Source: Arbacia lixula | Taxonomy: Eukaryota; Echinodermata; Echinoidea; Arbacioida; Arbaciidae | NCBI GenBank assembly: GCA_963669155.1 | Contig: CAVLGW020000024.1 | Location: 1 to 64,000 of the forward strand | Direction: 5' to 3' | Length of the DNA: 64,000 bases | Program-made: the position numbers and the translations under genes | The notes under the pieces: generated by a model | Seen by the model: the letters and a program-made list of their open reading frames with translations, nothing else | What the model was told of the DNA's origin: nothing | Database searches by the model: none | In this document: in pieces, positions 26,351 through 39,500 of the stretch | How positions within the stretch are numbered: the stretch's first letter is position 1 | Layout of the letters: each line of letters opens with the position of its first letter

Positions 26351-27383
26351 TGCTGATAAATGTAGGGCACTAAGATTGTCCTTCTCTTTTTTGTTGACAT
26401 CACACATGAGTGCCAAACACTCAACAATTGCGATATGACCCTCAGAACAGGCTTCGTGAAAAGGTGTCCGCTTGTCACCGTCTTCATTCATCGTAGCCCC
26501 GTTTTGAATAAGATAAACCACAATATCTAGATACCCATACTTAGCTGCAACAATCAGAGCATTACGAACTACTTTGTTATCACTTTTACCAGCCAAGTAT
26601 TGAACGATCATAACATGCCCACTATAGCAGGCGTAGTCTAACGGAGTCCACCCTTTAGAGTCTCGTAATTCAGTGCTAGCCCCCTTATAGACGAGTTGTT
26701 CGGCGACTTTAATATGACCATACTCTGCGGCAATGTGAAGGGCAGTGATGCCATTGCAATCTACGATATTAACGTCAGCTTTTGATGATAGGAAATTAGT
26801 CATAAGATCATGGCCATTCAAGGCTGCATAGTGCAATGGTGTCCATGTTCTAGAGTCATGCATTGCTGTCACAGCTCCTCTGTTAACAAGGAAATGTGCG
26901 ATATGTCTATAGCCACGGAGTGCTGATAAGTGGAGCGCAGTGAGTCCAGTCTCAGTCATCATATTTACATTGCGCATAGTAGACAGACAGCTAACAATGT
27001 CTTGATGTCCAAACCAGGAGGCATAGTGCAATGGTGTCCATTCTTGAAGATCCCTTGCTTCAATAAAGGCCCGGCGTGCAATGAGGCTCTTCACGACACT
27101 AACGTGTCCCTCAGTTGCTGCTATGTGAAGAGGCGTTTTCCCATCGGGGCACGGAGCGTTTACGTTGGCCAAGTTCGATAGATATTTAGCTATATGCGCA
27201 TGACCATTTTTGCAAGCATAGTGGAGCGGGAACCACCCGTGTATGTCACTTACATTTACACCAGCGCCTTTCTTAACTAAACTCTTCACGATACCGAGAT
27301 TTCCATCCGCTGATGCAGCATAAAGAGATGCTTTTCCATCTACCTGAATATGACGTACCTGCTGCGGTTGATGCGTTGTCCTG
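18068..27383 (-). CDS. Ankyrin gene exon 8: ~95 ankyrin repeats, 9.3 kb
   Basis: A single uninterrupted 9,316-nt exon holds only ankyrin repeats. It starts with QVDGKASLYAASADGNL and shows the classic TPLHxAxxxGH and V-x-x-L-x-x-x-GA-x-x pattern throughout. The first ten or so repeats (about 26.35-27.33 kb) are diverged 33-residue repeats. From about 26.35 kb down, they become homogeneous 65-residue pairs, such as TAVHIAAQHGHTDIVKWL followed by WTPLHHASWEGHLSVVECL. The acceptor is a tandem CAGCAG. The stop TAG (18070-18068) sits where other units have GAG in WEGHL, so the exon ends mid-repeat. Plus-strand open frames of ~61 codons spaced every 195 bp are shadows of the repeat. Confidence 0.93.
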
Positions 27384-28424
27384 CTGGAAATAGTATGACA
27401 ACAGATGAAATCAAAGTTAGCATAACAATATGTTCAAAGTTTTCAACATTGCATACTCCCTGAAACATTAACAATGTTTAAGTTCAAGGTCAAATTGTTT
27501 GCTTAATCCATTCCATTTAAAAAAAAAAACATACATTGACAAATACATAAATATATTCATACATGCCTCTAAAAACATTAGGAAATGTACGATAATATGA
27601 ATGAATGGAAAAAAAGGACCATAAGGCATCGTGAGCAAATTATCATGATCATAATGTAATTATTTTTGCATAATCAATTTCATGATGGTTCTCAATAAGG
27701 ACAAATATAAAAGCATCACAATAGAAATCAGCAATATACTCAATATCACTAATTTTGGAAGATATGGGTTTAAACTGATCTAATTAATTATATTTAATTA
27801 GAATGAGAAAGAATGGTTCTTGGTAGTGTGTCCCAAAATTCATGTTAAAGTAATGACCTTTACGGGTTTCATATTTGTTTCGTCTTTATCAAGACGAAAC
27901 ATCTCTAAAATGTTTAAGGGGAATAAATGTTGAAAATAATAATCTCCAAGTAATGAAATGAAATACAAATATATGTCATAAAACCTCACAAATGTCAACA
28001 TTTAAGATAATGGAGCTGAATGAGTTACGTGCACATGCAGTTGAGTTTGTTATTGTGGAAAGTTCATATCACCAAATCATGTTTACTAGGAACCGAAATG
28101 TGAGACTGGGAAAGAGTAGGGTGATATTGGTGTATTATAAAGCGACGAATAATCGTATCCAAAACATGAAAAGTTTGACACAAATATCCAATATGGGGTA
28201 TGTGTGCATTTCCTCAAGTGAACAAAATACAACAGAAAAAAAATATCATTTTTTCCCCTCTGTTCATGTCATGTTATTAAGCCCGAAACAAGATCAACAA
28301 TTATGAAAAAGAAATACAATTTTTCCTGACGTAATGATTTTGCTGTGATGGCATTTTGCGATATGTAACATGAATAATGACTGAGTCACTAAACCACTTA
28401 TTCACATAAATTGCCTTGCATATG

Positions 28425-28459
<35 letters not shown>

Positions 28460-31400
28460 CTTGATTTGTTGATCGACTCAATTTTCTCGTCGTCTGTTGC
28501 ATTGGGTACTGATGTGCCGCTGTCTGTTAAACGTAAATCAATGTAATGCCAGACAGAAAACCCTAATTACATATACACATTAATCTCACAGAACGCTGAT
28601 AGTGTTTCTCAGCCGAAAAAAAAATACAGGCAGTTAGTTTGTAACGCCGTCCATCAAATACAAATATTCATGTTTTATTATATATGTTTATATTTATATA
28701 GATATACGTATAAAGAGCATTAAAATGACAACGAGAATTATGAACTATGAACATGTATAGACTGCCCTACTCATACTTTTTAAAATCAACCGACAGCGGA
28801 AATGGCTGCAAACAAAACTCGATATCAAATGGAAGCCATCGATTTAAATTGAACATGGTTAGTGAACTTGTTCGGACACGATATGACGTAGAAAGTTACT
28901 ACAATTAAATTACACAAATATCACTTAATGGACATGTTTTAGTGTATATTTCATTGAAAATGGTTGAGAATTTGAAATGTTGTAGGACAGTAGAAACATA
29001 ATCAGCACAAGAGGCGTATATTATGGTGAGGAGCAGCTTCTATTACGAGAATAGATTAAATCCAGTTCACCGTTAATGACATGTCGTGCTTGTGCAGACA
29101 AATGTTGCATTCATAGGGTGAAGGTGGTTGAACCACACTTTGCTTACAAGTTATCCTAAAGTGTATAATCTACACAAATCATATGAATTGTCGATAATTC
29201 TCTACATATTTTCAAGATGATATTGCAAAAATAAATCTTCAATAACATGCGCCACAGCCAAATGCGTGGTTAAGGCATGTAAGAGTTCAAAAATAACTCT
29301 ATTACGATACATGAAAATACGGTAAAACTACTATTTTTTTTTGTCCTTACAAATTGAAACGAACGAACAAAAGGTAAAAAACACCTAAAGACTTGGCCAA
29401 ATGAAACCATCTGACTTTTTGTTAAAGCACAACAAATCGGCTGAAAAAATAGTGCGTAGATGTGTGCACGTCGCGCTTTCATTATCAAATATTTTGGTAT
29501 TGGCAAAAGCATGTAATACATGAGAAAGTGGCAATGATCAATCTTGATTTTGATTTTATCTGAGCAATTGCTGCCTGAGCAAATGGATGAATAATGTTTA
29601 GGACAATGTGTTAGTCACTTTTGAAGAACATCTATTTTTTTTTTTTTTTTTTTTTGGGGGGGGGGGATTCATTATTTAAGAGGTTCTGTTGGTAATAATA
29701 CTGTAAACAACGATTTTATTGATTTTGATTATAATAACAGCGATAATGGTAAGGAATATAAATATTGATAAATTTATATTGATGGCCAATGGTGATAACA
29801 ATGTTAATGACGGTAAAAACAAATAATAAGAACAATAACAGTTCATGTTTTTATCGTTATCCATGTGAAATTAAAAAAAAAAACATTGCACTTTGATTTG
29901 TATCCACTGAACAGTATTCTTTTTTGGGATATGTGTTGCGTGAGGGGTGCTCATACATTTTAGGTGTTGCGTGCTCCCAAGTATAAAAGCTTTTACCTTT
30001 TGCCAAGTCCCCCCCCCCCCCCTTCCCGCCCGACGACCCTGTTGAAGTTTTTAATCGCTCTTATTCTGGGCGAAAAAATAACTCATCCCTCCTCCGCGCA
30101 TTTAATCAAGAATGGATTTTTTTTTTGGTCAAAACGATTGCAAAATTCAATACTCCTTTAGCAAAAATGTCAGGTCTAGCAATGAAAGATAAACATTAAC
30201 GATTCTTGCATGGGAATGAACTATACCCCATAAGGCTTTGATAACCGCTTTGAAAGAATGCTCCTTATTTAATCGCCCTTGATAATGATAGATCAGCCCC
30301 TTCCCACCCTCGTAACCATTGAACAGCAACGGGAATTCTCTCTTACCCCCCCCCCCCCTCACTCAACTACCCGTGCCCTTCCGGTTGTCCCGGCTTCGCC
30401 GTAGATTATTTCAGTTTCGGACTAACGCAACTTACTTCGTCTTCGGATTAAAGAACCTTCAGAATAACGAATCCTATTTTATATTCAGATAAACGAACAT
30501 TCGGACTAATGAGCCTTATTTTATATTCGGATGAACGAACCTTCGGAATAAGGCAACAAATGTTCGGATGAACGAGACCCTGTTAGTTTTCGGACTAACG
30601 AACATCGATGCACAGGCATTTTACGTGTTTCCGAATTACGAATCTTCGCAATAACGAACCTTCGGAAGAACGTACCTCAGAATAACCAACTTCTCCAGTT
30701 TTTCAACCTAAGTTTGTGTCTCCCACACAAAGGAGAAGAAAAGGACTCAGAGCAGGCGAAAGAGAAAGGGACAGAGAGGGAGAAAATGAGAAAAGAGGTG
30801 GGGACACAATGTGTTTGTTTTCCCTCGTACAAACAACCGTCGAGTAAATCAGCACTTTCTTAAAAAAGCTTCGAAAGTTGGTGAATAGTAGTTAACCACT
30901 ATCTGACAGTAGGTAAACAATGGGCTTATTACATTCAGTAGTTTCATCTTCACCCTATTTGTTAATATTAAATTGTTAAATATATGATAAATAATATCAT
31001 CGACCTACCTCTTCGCATACTGTTCGTATGCGGGATGTTGTCATTGTTGAACGAGTGTACGCTAGCATCTGAACATCGTGCGTCTTTTTCCAGAAATTGT
31101 GTCGACTTCACGTAGTTCATTAACTGGAAATGTAAATACGCCCGGGAAAGGGGTTTAATTATCAGCGCAATCGTACCGTTATTATTAGTAGATCACATAT
31201 TAGGGCAGCATTGACAAAACATCACATCATGTTTGTTGTTTAATGTTCCCGTGGCTCCCTGGGTTCCCGAGGAAGAAACGGCTTAGCTCAGTGACAGGGC
31301 TACTCTGTTAAAATAAGACGAAATTAATAAGAATATAGAAATAGAGGGGTAAAGACGTTCTCTTAAGACTCTTTTTTGTAGACACTTCTACAACTGTAAT

Positions 31401-33377
31401 AGTACATTTCACGTCACGGTTGGTTTAGAAAAAAATTCGGCCCAGACCGAAGAAATGATGTATATTTATATCGTTCATTGGGATATAGCTTAAGTGACTT
31501 GTACAGACTGTTTCGCCAGAAGATCATCGGCAACTAATTAATTGAATTTTCCACCTTCGCGCCTTTACAGTCGAATACTATCAGCAATTGAAGCCTTCAT
31601 TGAACATTATATATACTTATATATCTTACAATGTGTTTGCTCCTCTATCAATTCATATCTTAATAGTGCAATTAAAAAACAACAACAACAATAACTTTTC
31701 TGAAAAAGGCCCCAATTTCTTATCTTTCTTATATGCTTAAAACATTGTTTTTGTTTACTGCACAAGTGGATATAATTGTTGTTTTTTGGTTAAAAAATGA
31801 CAACAACCAAACATATATTCTGAGTTACAATCTGTGCCGAAAGGTGAGAACAATTGTGCGTACCAGGTAATCTATTTGTCTTTCAAGTGATGCATATATA
31901 ATCAACCGTGCTATTGCTCACTGCAAAAATTGATAAAACAGTTTGTTTTGTTAAAAACATATATATATTTGGTTAATGTCCTGGACGAAGTAAGAGAAGT
32001 ACATGTGCTAACATGTTTTACCAGTTTTGCAAGTGATGTAATGTGATATATGTTTTCAACTGTTTTAATCGCTCACTGCAAAAACAAATAACTTTTTAAT
32101 TTTGTAAACAGAATCCCCTCACATATTTATATACATACTTGGTTACAAGTCGAAGAGAAATGATACATGTGCTTTCCGGTATTACAGGTGTGTCTACTTG
32201 GAATACCTTTTCAACTGTTATTGTCCATCGATAAAATGCAAAAAATAAAATGGTGTTAATTTCTCACTGAGCTATACATGTTATTTGTTGTATATATGTA
32301 AACCATGTTTGTGTTAAATGTCAAAGCAGGGCCCCCTGGTAGAACAGTGTTCAACCACTGAAGGGGCTACCCTGGGTAAATAATACCAATAATATAAAAT
32401 AAAAATAAAGTTATCAAACAAAGAAAATGAAGATGATAGTATTTCTACCACATTTTCTATGCTCATGATAAAAAGTTTCAAATTAGATTAAGTCTAATTA
32501 CAAAATGTTTTCCCCTGCAACATCTAGATGACCGTTTTTTAAGGTTACCATTTTTTTTAATTTCGCTTACTCCAACTGCACGCCTTTACAGGCAGTGGGC
32601 ATTTTGAAATTTACACACTTTTTATTTACTAATGGCAAATAATGTGTTAACGCATTTTGACTCTAATTTTAGCGTAGTCATGATAACGGGGTTTCTCTTG
32701 AGAGCATTAATGTGTACTGAAATTGTATGACAGGTATGATTTTTTGCTTTTTGTATTTACTTGGTCAAGTAGAGATCACTTTTAGCCACTATGAATGACT
32801 GCTTCACGCAAATGTGAAGGATTATAGCGAGCAATTTTGTTTTTGTCATTGTTCGCATCACAGCGTGATACATGGTCTTGTGCCTTCTTTGTAACTCGTC
32901 TCCCATCATCACCGATACACATTGAATTGATATGGAATATGATCTTTATCTGTAATGAATGAATACTCAACCTAACCACTTAATTTGTAAATTCATAAAT
33001 TTCATCCGTGTCATTTACATATTCTCGAGTGCATTTTTGTTTTCGTTTATAGACATATCACTAGGGTTACATATCATAAATTTAGCACCTTTGATTTTTT
33101 GATTTCATGTCATTAGGTTTGCTGCATTTGGATGGATTTGTAATGAATTAATTGTAATCTAAGACCATACAAAATAGCTTTGAGAAGCGTTCGCGTCAAG
33201 CGTGAATCATATATGATGATTTTGATATAAAACAATAATGATACAGGCTAAAAAAAGTTTGAATAATTTTTGAAGTTAAATTTGTGTTGTGCTTATCTTT
33301 ATCATGCAAAGTTATTTTTGCAAGAACTCGCATGAATGCAATTGTATTCCACTCTGGATTTTGTTCAATCCGTTGTG

Positions 33378-33426
<49 letters not shown>

Positions 33427-33506
33427 GCACAATGGATTGAACAAAATCCAGAATGGAATACATTATAAAGAGTTGCCAAAGCTGTTGTATATGTATAATT
33501 TCTTAA

Positions 33507-33545
<39 letters not shown>

Positions 33546-36500
33546 TAACACAACACCATCACTTTTTTTTCAAAATTGCTTTAGAAATTATATTATTACA
33601 ATACTGTATCAACATAAGATCGGGAGAGAAGTGGAATTTTCTGTAACCCGGTCATTTGTATGGAGTATGGGGTTTATTGAAATGCAGTGTGTCAAAGAAT
33701 CCATTTCGTACATGGTTAACACAGAAAAATTAATAATTGCCTGCTTAACGACGTATTTATTTGGTTAGCCTTTTCCTCAAGGTATACCCTGAATTAGTTT
33801 TCAAACTAATACGTGAATACGTAATAAATGATATCGTACATAATCATGCTTAAATACGAATTATATTCGCAATGGTTAAAATGGACAGTCTTCATACAGC
33901 ATATACGGATTTTTTTTTTTTTGAGCTAAAGAGCTGTTATTTTGCTGATAGCGCTAAAATCGCATAAAGAGTTGAATCTAATGTTACTTACATATTGAGA
34001 GCATAAATTTTTCAACGAGTTAGATATACAAAGTGCGAGATATAACTCTTTCAAACGCAATCTCAGTCACTAGACAGGGAAGCACTAAATCAAAGATCGA
34101 ACCTTGTGGTCTTTCCAGAAACCTGGGGGAGGTTCATCCAAATTTAAAAGAGCAAATACCTACATTTTTTCATGGCTTTTATTAATTATTTTGACATTTT
34201 TGTTTGAAATGTCAAAAGAAGAGTTAGGCCTATGTTGTAATATATCTAACAATTTCCACACAGTTTTCTGACGTAGAGAAAGGTTCAGTTCTCTCTTTTC
34301 CAGTCTTCTTTCACGTTTACCTGGTAACGCTGGTCTAGAAGATCGTACATCTCCATGAGGGCGCGTCTCTGCAAGTTGCATTTACGGGTCCATACGGTCA
34401 GGAAATCACTATCAGATAGAATAACAGTATCTGACCGACGTGGAGGGCAAACATTACGTGTTCCCTATGAATAAACGGCCGAAAAAATGAAACTGATGCA
34501 GAGACAAATATACCGTACGAAATTAACTGAAATCGCGCAGATTTTAGCTAATGTGCACAATCCTTTGTATTATTTACCATGATTTCGATTTATTTTCTCA
34601 ATTGCACCTAAATTTCACATTATTCAGGGTTAAAATGAGATATTCGTGAAGTTGGAATTGTGTTAATCACATTCATGGGCGAAAATCGCTCCCCGAAGGT
34701 GGAAGGGACATGTCTTTCCTCAAGAAGTAGCTGAGCGGGGGGGGGGGGGGGGGGGGGGGATGGGGTAGTGATGGGATTTTGGGGAGGTGTTTTTTTTCCT
34801 TCATTATTTTTTATTCCGCCCAGTTTCTGAAAACGTTTTTGGAAAAAAAAAATAATCCGCCCAGTCTCGTGGGGGTACATGCCCGAAAATAGTGGAGGGG
34901 GGGGGGGGGGGACATTTGATATTGTGTCCCCCCTTCGAAATGGTGTGGGGGAGGGGGGGGGGGACGCGACCCCCCGTCCCCCGGGATTTCCGCCCATGAT
35001 CACAGTCAATGCTGTTTCTGTAATTAGACTCTTCAACACGGAAAGATCCCCAAAAAAGCTTGTTGACCAAATATTTTGGAAAGTATTATTATAAAAAGTG
35101 TGATTAAATGTACTACAGGCCCAAGTACCAAACTAATAAAATTATTTGGTGAGCATCTAAGACAGAGAAACATACCATTGTTGTTTCTCAAGTTTTTATT
35201 CATATCAAACATATTATTATTTGTCATAAACTACTGGTTGTGCAGTGACCTAGTCTTATAAATAGACGGTCCAAAATTACATGTTGACTCCCAGTATGTG
35301 CAACCTTCATATCAATGAAGGAGTACATCTAATGATTACAAAGTGTTCACCTGAAGTTCTCGGTGTATGTTTGCGATCGCCTGACGCAATACACTTGGTT
35401 TGACTTGTGTGTACTCAGATGTAAACAGCAAATATGAGTTGAAGCTTTCAATCAATGAGAAAGTATATGAAGCCAGCGCATCAGTCGAATATATCTGCCA
35501 AAATATACGAATTAAAAATGATAAAATGTTAAGAGATAATACGATATGAAATATAGGAATGAAAATGATAAAAGGTTCAGAGATAATACGATAAATCGAC
35601 GATTAACCGAAGGTGATTCAACTTATGAAATTAGTTTTGTACTACTATGATATTTCGTTGGTTCTCTAGTTGTCAAATGTAATTGGTATTTGGAAAAATA
35701 AAATCACTAATATGTGTGAGATGTAAAAGAAAATATGTTTTTACTAATGGTGTCGATAGACAATACATCACACCTAAATACATGAATAACATTCGTGAGC
35801 CGAGCCAAAGCCTCAAAACGAAATTATGCCAACAAATTAATTCGGTGATTAGCCGCCGACTGGTTGTGAGACAGATCACCAAGTGTCGTACGAAGAGTAT
35901 TTAACTACGAGCAGCGTTAGGGACTGATGAATGATCGCTCGTGGAAAAGCGTGATAATGTTCAGTAATTGCCAGGCCCTAATTTAGAACTGGTTGCAGAT
36001 AAGTTATTAATTTGTGTACCGCGCTCGGTAGTCTGTTAAAGATGATTAGAGGGAGGCAATGTATGAAGACTTTTGGAGACATATTTCTGTATTCAGGGTG
36101 ATATTCTTTTCAAACAACAGAGCTGTGCAAATCTTTGATTATTTTTCGTAACAATTTAAACATGAGAGCAACACTAACAACTGCATTTTTCCCATTGTGC
36201 ATTGAACTTTATTCAGTTTAAGTCTATATCACAGTTTTTATTTTACACGGGGTACTTTATGTTACAAAGTATAATGTTTTCACCAAATAATGATTTTTTT
36301 AAAAATGAATTAGGGTGTGAATATGGTCAGAGATTAATCTTCATAGTTAAAGGAAAATGCATTTTATAAGTGATAAGGACATGTAGGCCTACATAGCGAG
36401 ATAACTTTTCAAACAATAAGCTTACATCAATGCTTTTTGTTGCAGTCGGATTGAAAGAAGTCACAACCTTATATTGAACGAGATTTCCTTAATGTACATA

Positions 36501-39500
36501 TATTTGACATCGACAACAACACAGTGTCAATTTGAAATCACTCAAGATATAAGGGCCAAATGAGTCCATCAAAAAACGGGGTATTCCGAAAATCCATAGG
36601 GATAACAATTTTATCTCCCCTAACATACAATGTCTTTAAAATATTTTATCTTTGGTATTCCGAAAAATATTTTAGGAAGATTTTAACCAATATTAATGAG
36701 CGCATGCTCTGCGCTCCTATCCCAGAGGCAGCCAGTAATAAGCGTCCTTTCATGTCTTTTGCATACATTAACACCATCAAGCTGATGGTGTGATGTCATG
36801 AAACTGAAAGGGAAATTGCGCATCAATCAGCTCGCCTTACTGCATTTGATGCGCACATGTGCAAAAAGTTGATTGCGCGAATTATTTTTGCACGTAATGC
36901 TATGGGCCTAGGCGCGAACGTCTAGAGATAAAATTGCATGGGAGCATTTTTATCTTTTAACCTAACTTGTTTTCCTAAGTGCGTTTCAGAATACCGATTT
37001 AGCTCATTTGCATGAAAATTGTTATCTCGGAGGCTTATTTAGATAAAAAATTTATCTCTAGCTCATTTGAATTAAAAAAAAATATCTTTTATTGTAAGTT
37101 GATTTTTCGGAATACCCAAAGATAATTTTTTTCCTAAGTCCCTGAGATACAATAAAATTTTTCCTAAGTTCGTTTTTCGGAATACCCCCCCCCCCCCCTG
37201 GAAAAGAGCTTGATAATTTCCGAGTTGCTCATATCATACAAAGTATTTGCATGTTTGTTGTTGAAATATCTAAATAAAGGTCACACAAATCGTGACAGAA
37301 CTTTTGCAAAGAAGCAAGTTTGGGCTCAATACGGTTGTAAGACAATAGTCTATGTGTGTTTAGACAAGTGTTTGATCAAGCGTTATCAATGAATATAAGT
37401 AAATATCACATGTTGTCATTGCTCATAAATTATGTCCTGAGAATGGTCACATATCATTAAATTGATAATTTCAAGATGATTTAACCTAACGGAGACAAAT
37501 ATCAAAAAATCACTTGTGATTCTCCGGTTATATCATTACATGTAACACAAGTAAAGGTTCTGAGCTTCAGCCACTTTAGTGTGAAAAACTTATTAATTTT
37601 GATTGGTTCTATTAATATGTAATATTAATTACTTTTCAACCATCCATTAAATCATCCTAAGAATGAATTGCACTTAAAACCGATTCGATCAAAAAAAGGT
37701 ATGATTGTTTGATTCAGAGAAGCCTTTAGTGTTATTTTGGCTATTAATTTCACCCTGACATTATTTTGGTTTCAATAAAAAGAGACAAATGAAAGAAACA
37801 TATGAGTGAAGGTTTGACGAAAATTGGTCAAAGGAAAATAAAGTTATTTGATTTTAACGTTTTGATTTTGTGACGTCACATGCGAGGTGCTCTCCCATAA
37901 GTTGTGTACAATTTTTTTCGAAAATGTGCATTTTCTCACAAAGATATGCATCCTTATACTTGTGCATTTGGTACATTATTAGAAATACATTTTTACACAC
38001 ATACCTGTACGAAAAAAAAAATCATTCCGTTGTCAAAAACAGAAAAAAATACAATTTATCGACTTATTTTGTACACAACATATGGGAGAGCATCTCGCAC
38101 GTGACGTCACAAAATCAAAACTTTAAAATCAAATAACTTTCTTTTCCTTTGACCGACTTTCGTAAAACCTTCACTCATATGTTTCTTTCATTTCTCTCTT
38201 TTTATTGAAACCAAAATAATTTCAGGGTGAACTTCCCCTTTAAAAGCACAGATCAGTATAAGTTATGGTTCACGAGTGTATAGATTTATAAAATAGTGGT
38301 ACTCATTGCCAATGTCCCCACCTCCACAATATTCGATAAAACTGACAGTAAAGTACTCATGCAAGTGAAATATTTACATACTTACCTTCCGTTTTTCAAA
38401 TATCTCTGGCTCGAGTTGTTGGTCTTGGCAAATCAGTTTTCTTTTCTGAGGAGGTGTATGTGTCTCATCTCCGATCATTGAAATTATATTGAATTTCATT
38501 TTTTTTCTCGTAACAGGATCTTTCAGCTTTGACAGCACTGATGTCACGTAAGCCACGAATGCCTCGTCCGGTGTTGGATTCGCATCTATGCTTACACGTT
38601 CGAATGTAGTTAGGTTCTGAAGAATGGTAGAAAAAAAAAACTTTTTTTCTCGTTTTAGGATTGCATTCTCCTGAGTTTATACTAAAAATTATATTGAAAA
38701 AAGGCAATCAAATTGTATACCTCTTAAATACACACATGGAAAAGCAGTAAAACAAATAATTTCAAATAATGCGATCATTTTTTGAAATGCATGCAACCTT
38801 AAAAAAGTCTATTTCAACAATCATTAAGAAAATGTCCTGATATGATACTGTCACGTATTTTCATTCATTAGTGAAAAGGTGACCTGATGTGTTAATGACG
38901 TATGGCTAAAAATAGAGTTAACTTATATTCGAACCCAAGACCTAAAGTAGGTTTCTCCCCAAAACGTAAACGATGTCCAAAGCAGGGCAGAAACACTTCG
39001 TGAGAAATCAAAAGAATAGTCACAAGATTTTGATACATTTAATGACACGGAGAATATCATTTACGGTGGGCAATTGGGCAAATCGTTCATAAGAATGTGA
39101 TATCACGGGTAAGTACTATTATTTTACATTTTTACAATATTTTGCCCAATTTCGAATGATAGGTATTAAAGGAAATAGTATGTCCCACCATGAACATGAC
39201 GTATTGATTATAGGTATTGTGTATATGAACACTGCACTACATTTATGGAATATGGTGGTTTCTTTGCTATTGATGCCTGCATATGAAGACTGACTACCTA
39301 CCTACTATAAACGTAACTGGGTAAAAGACAGGGATTTTCTTTTTCATAGCAACACTCTAAAAGAAAATAATACACAGTATTACGATTTATATGGCATTTC
39401 ACTGTAGTACGATGCAATGAAATTACAACTCAGTCCATTTAAGCCAATTCAGATAGGTGATCTCATACAAAAAAAAAAAAAAAAATCTGTAAAACATGAC

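Larger units (their letters stand above)
31124..38385 (-). other. Intron 5 of the ankyrin gene (7.3 kb)
   Basis: The largest intron. Besides the elements listed separately (LINE-type tails, hairpin, two inverted-repeat elements, TA runs), it has poly-G/poly-C tracts at about 34737-34760 and 34898-34911. The rest is AT-rich sequence with no recognised gene. Confidence 0.55.

Noticed and set aside
27992..28306. 104-codon plus-strand ORF in intron 7
   Set aside because: No recognisable motif, no splice or promoter support, and it is antisense inside an intron. Likely chance.
35673..35904. Overlapping ORFs of ~70 codons on both strands
   Set aside because: No recognisable domain, and located within intron 5 without splice signals.
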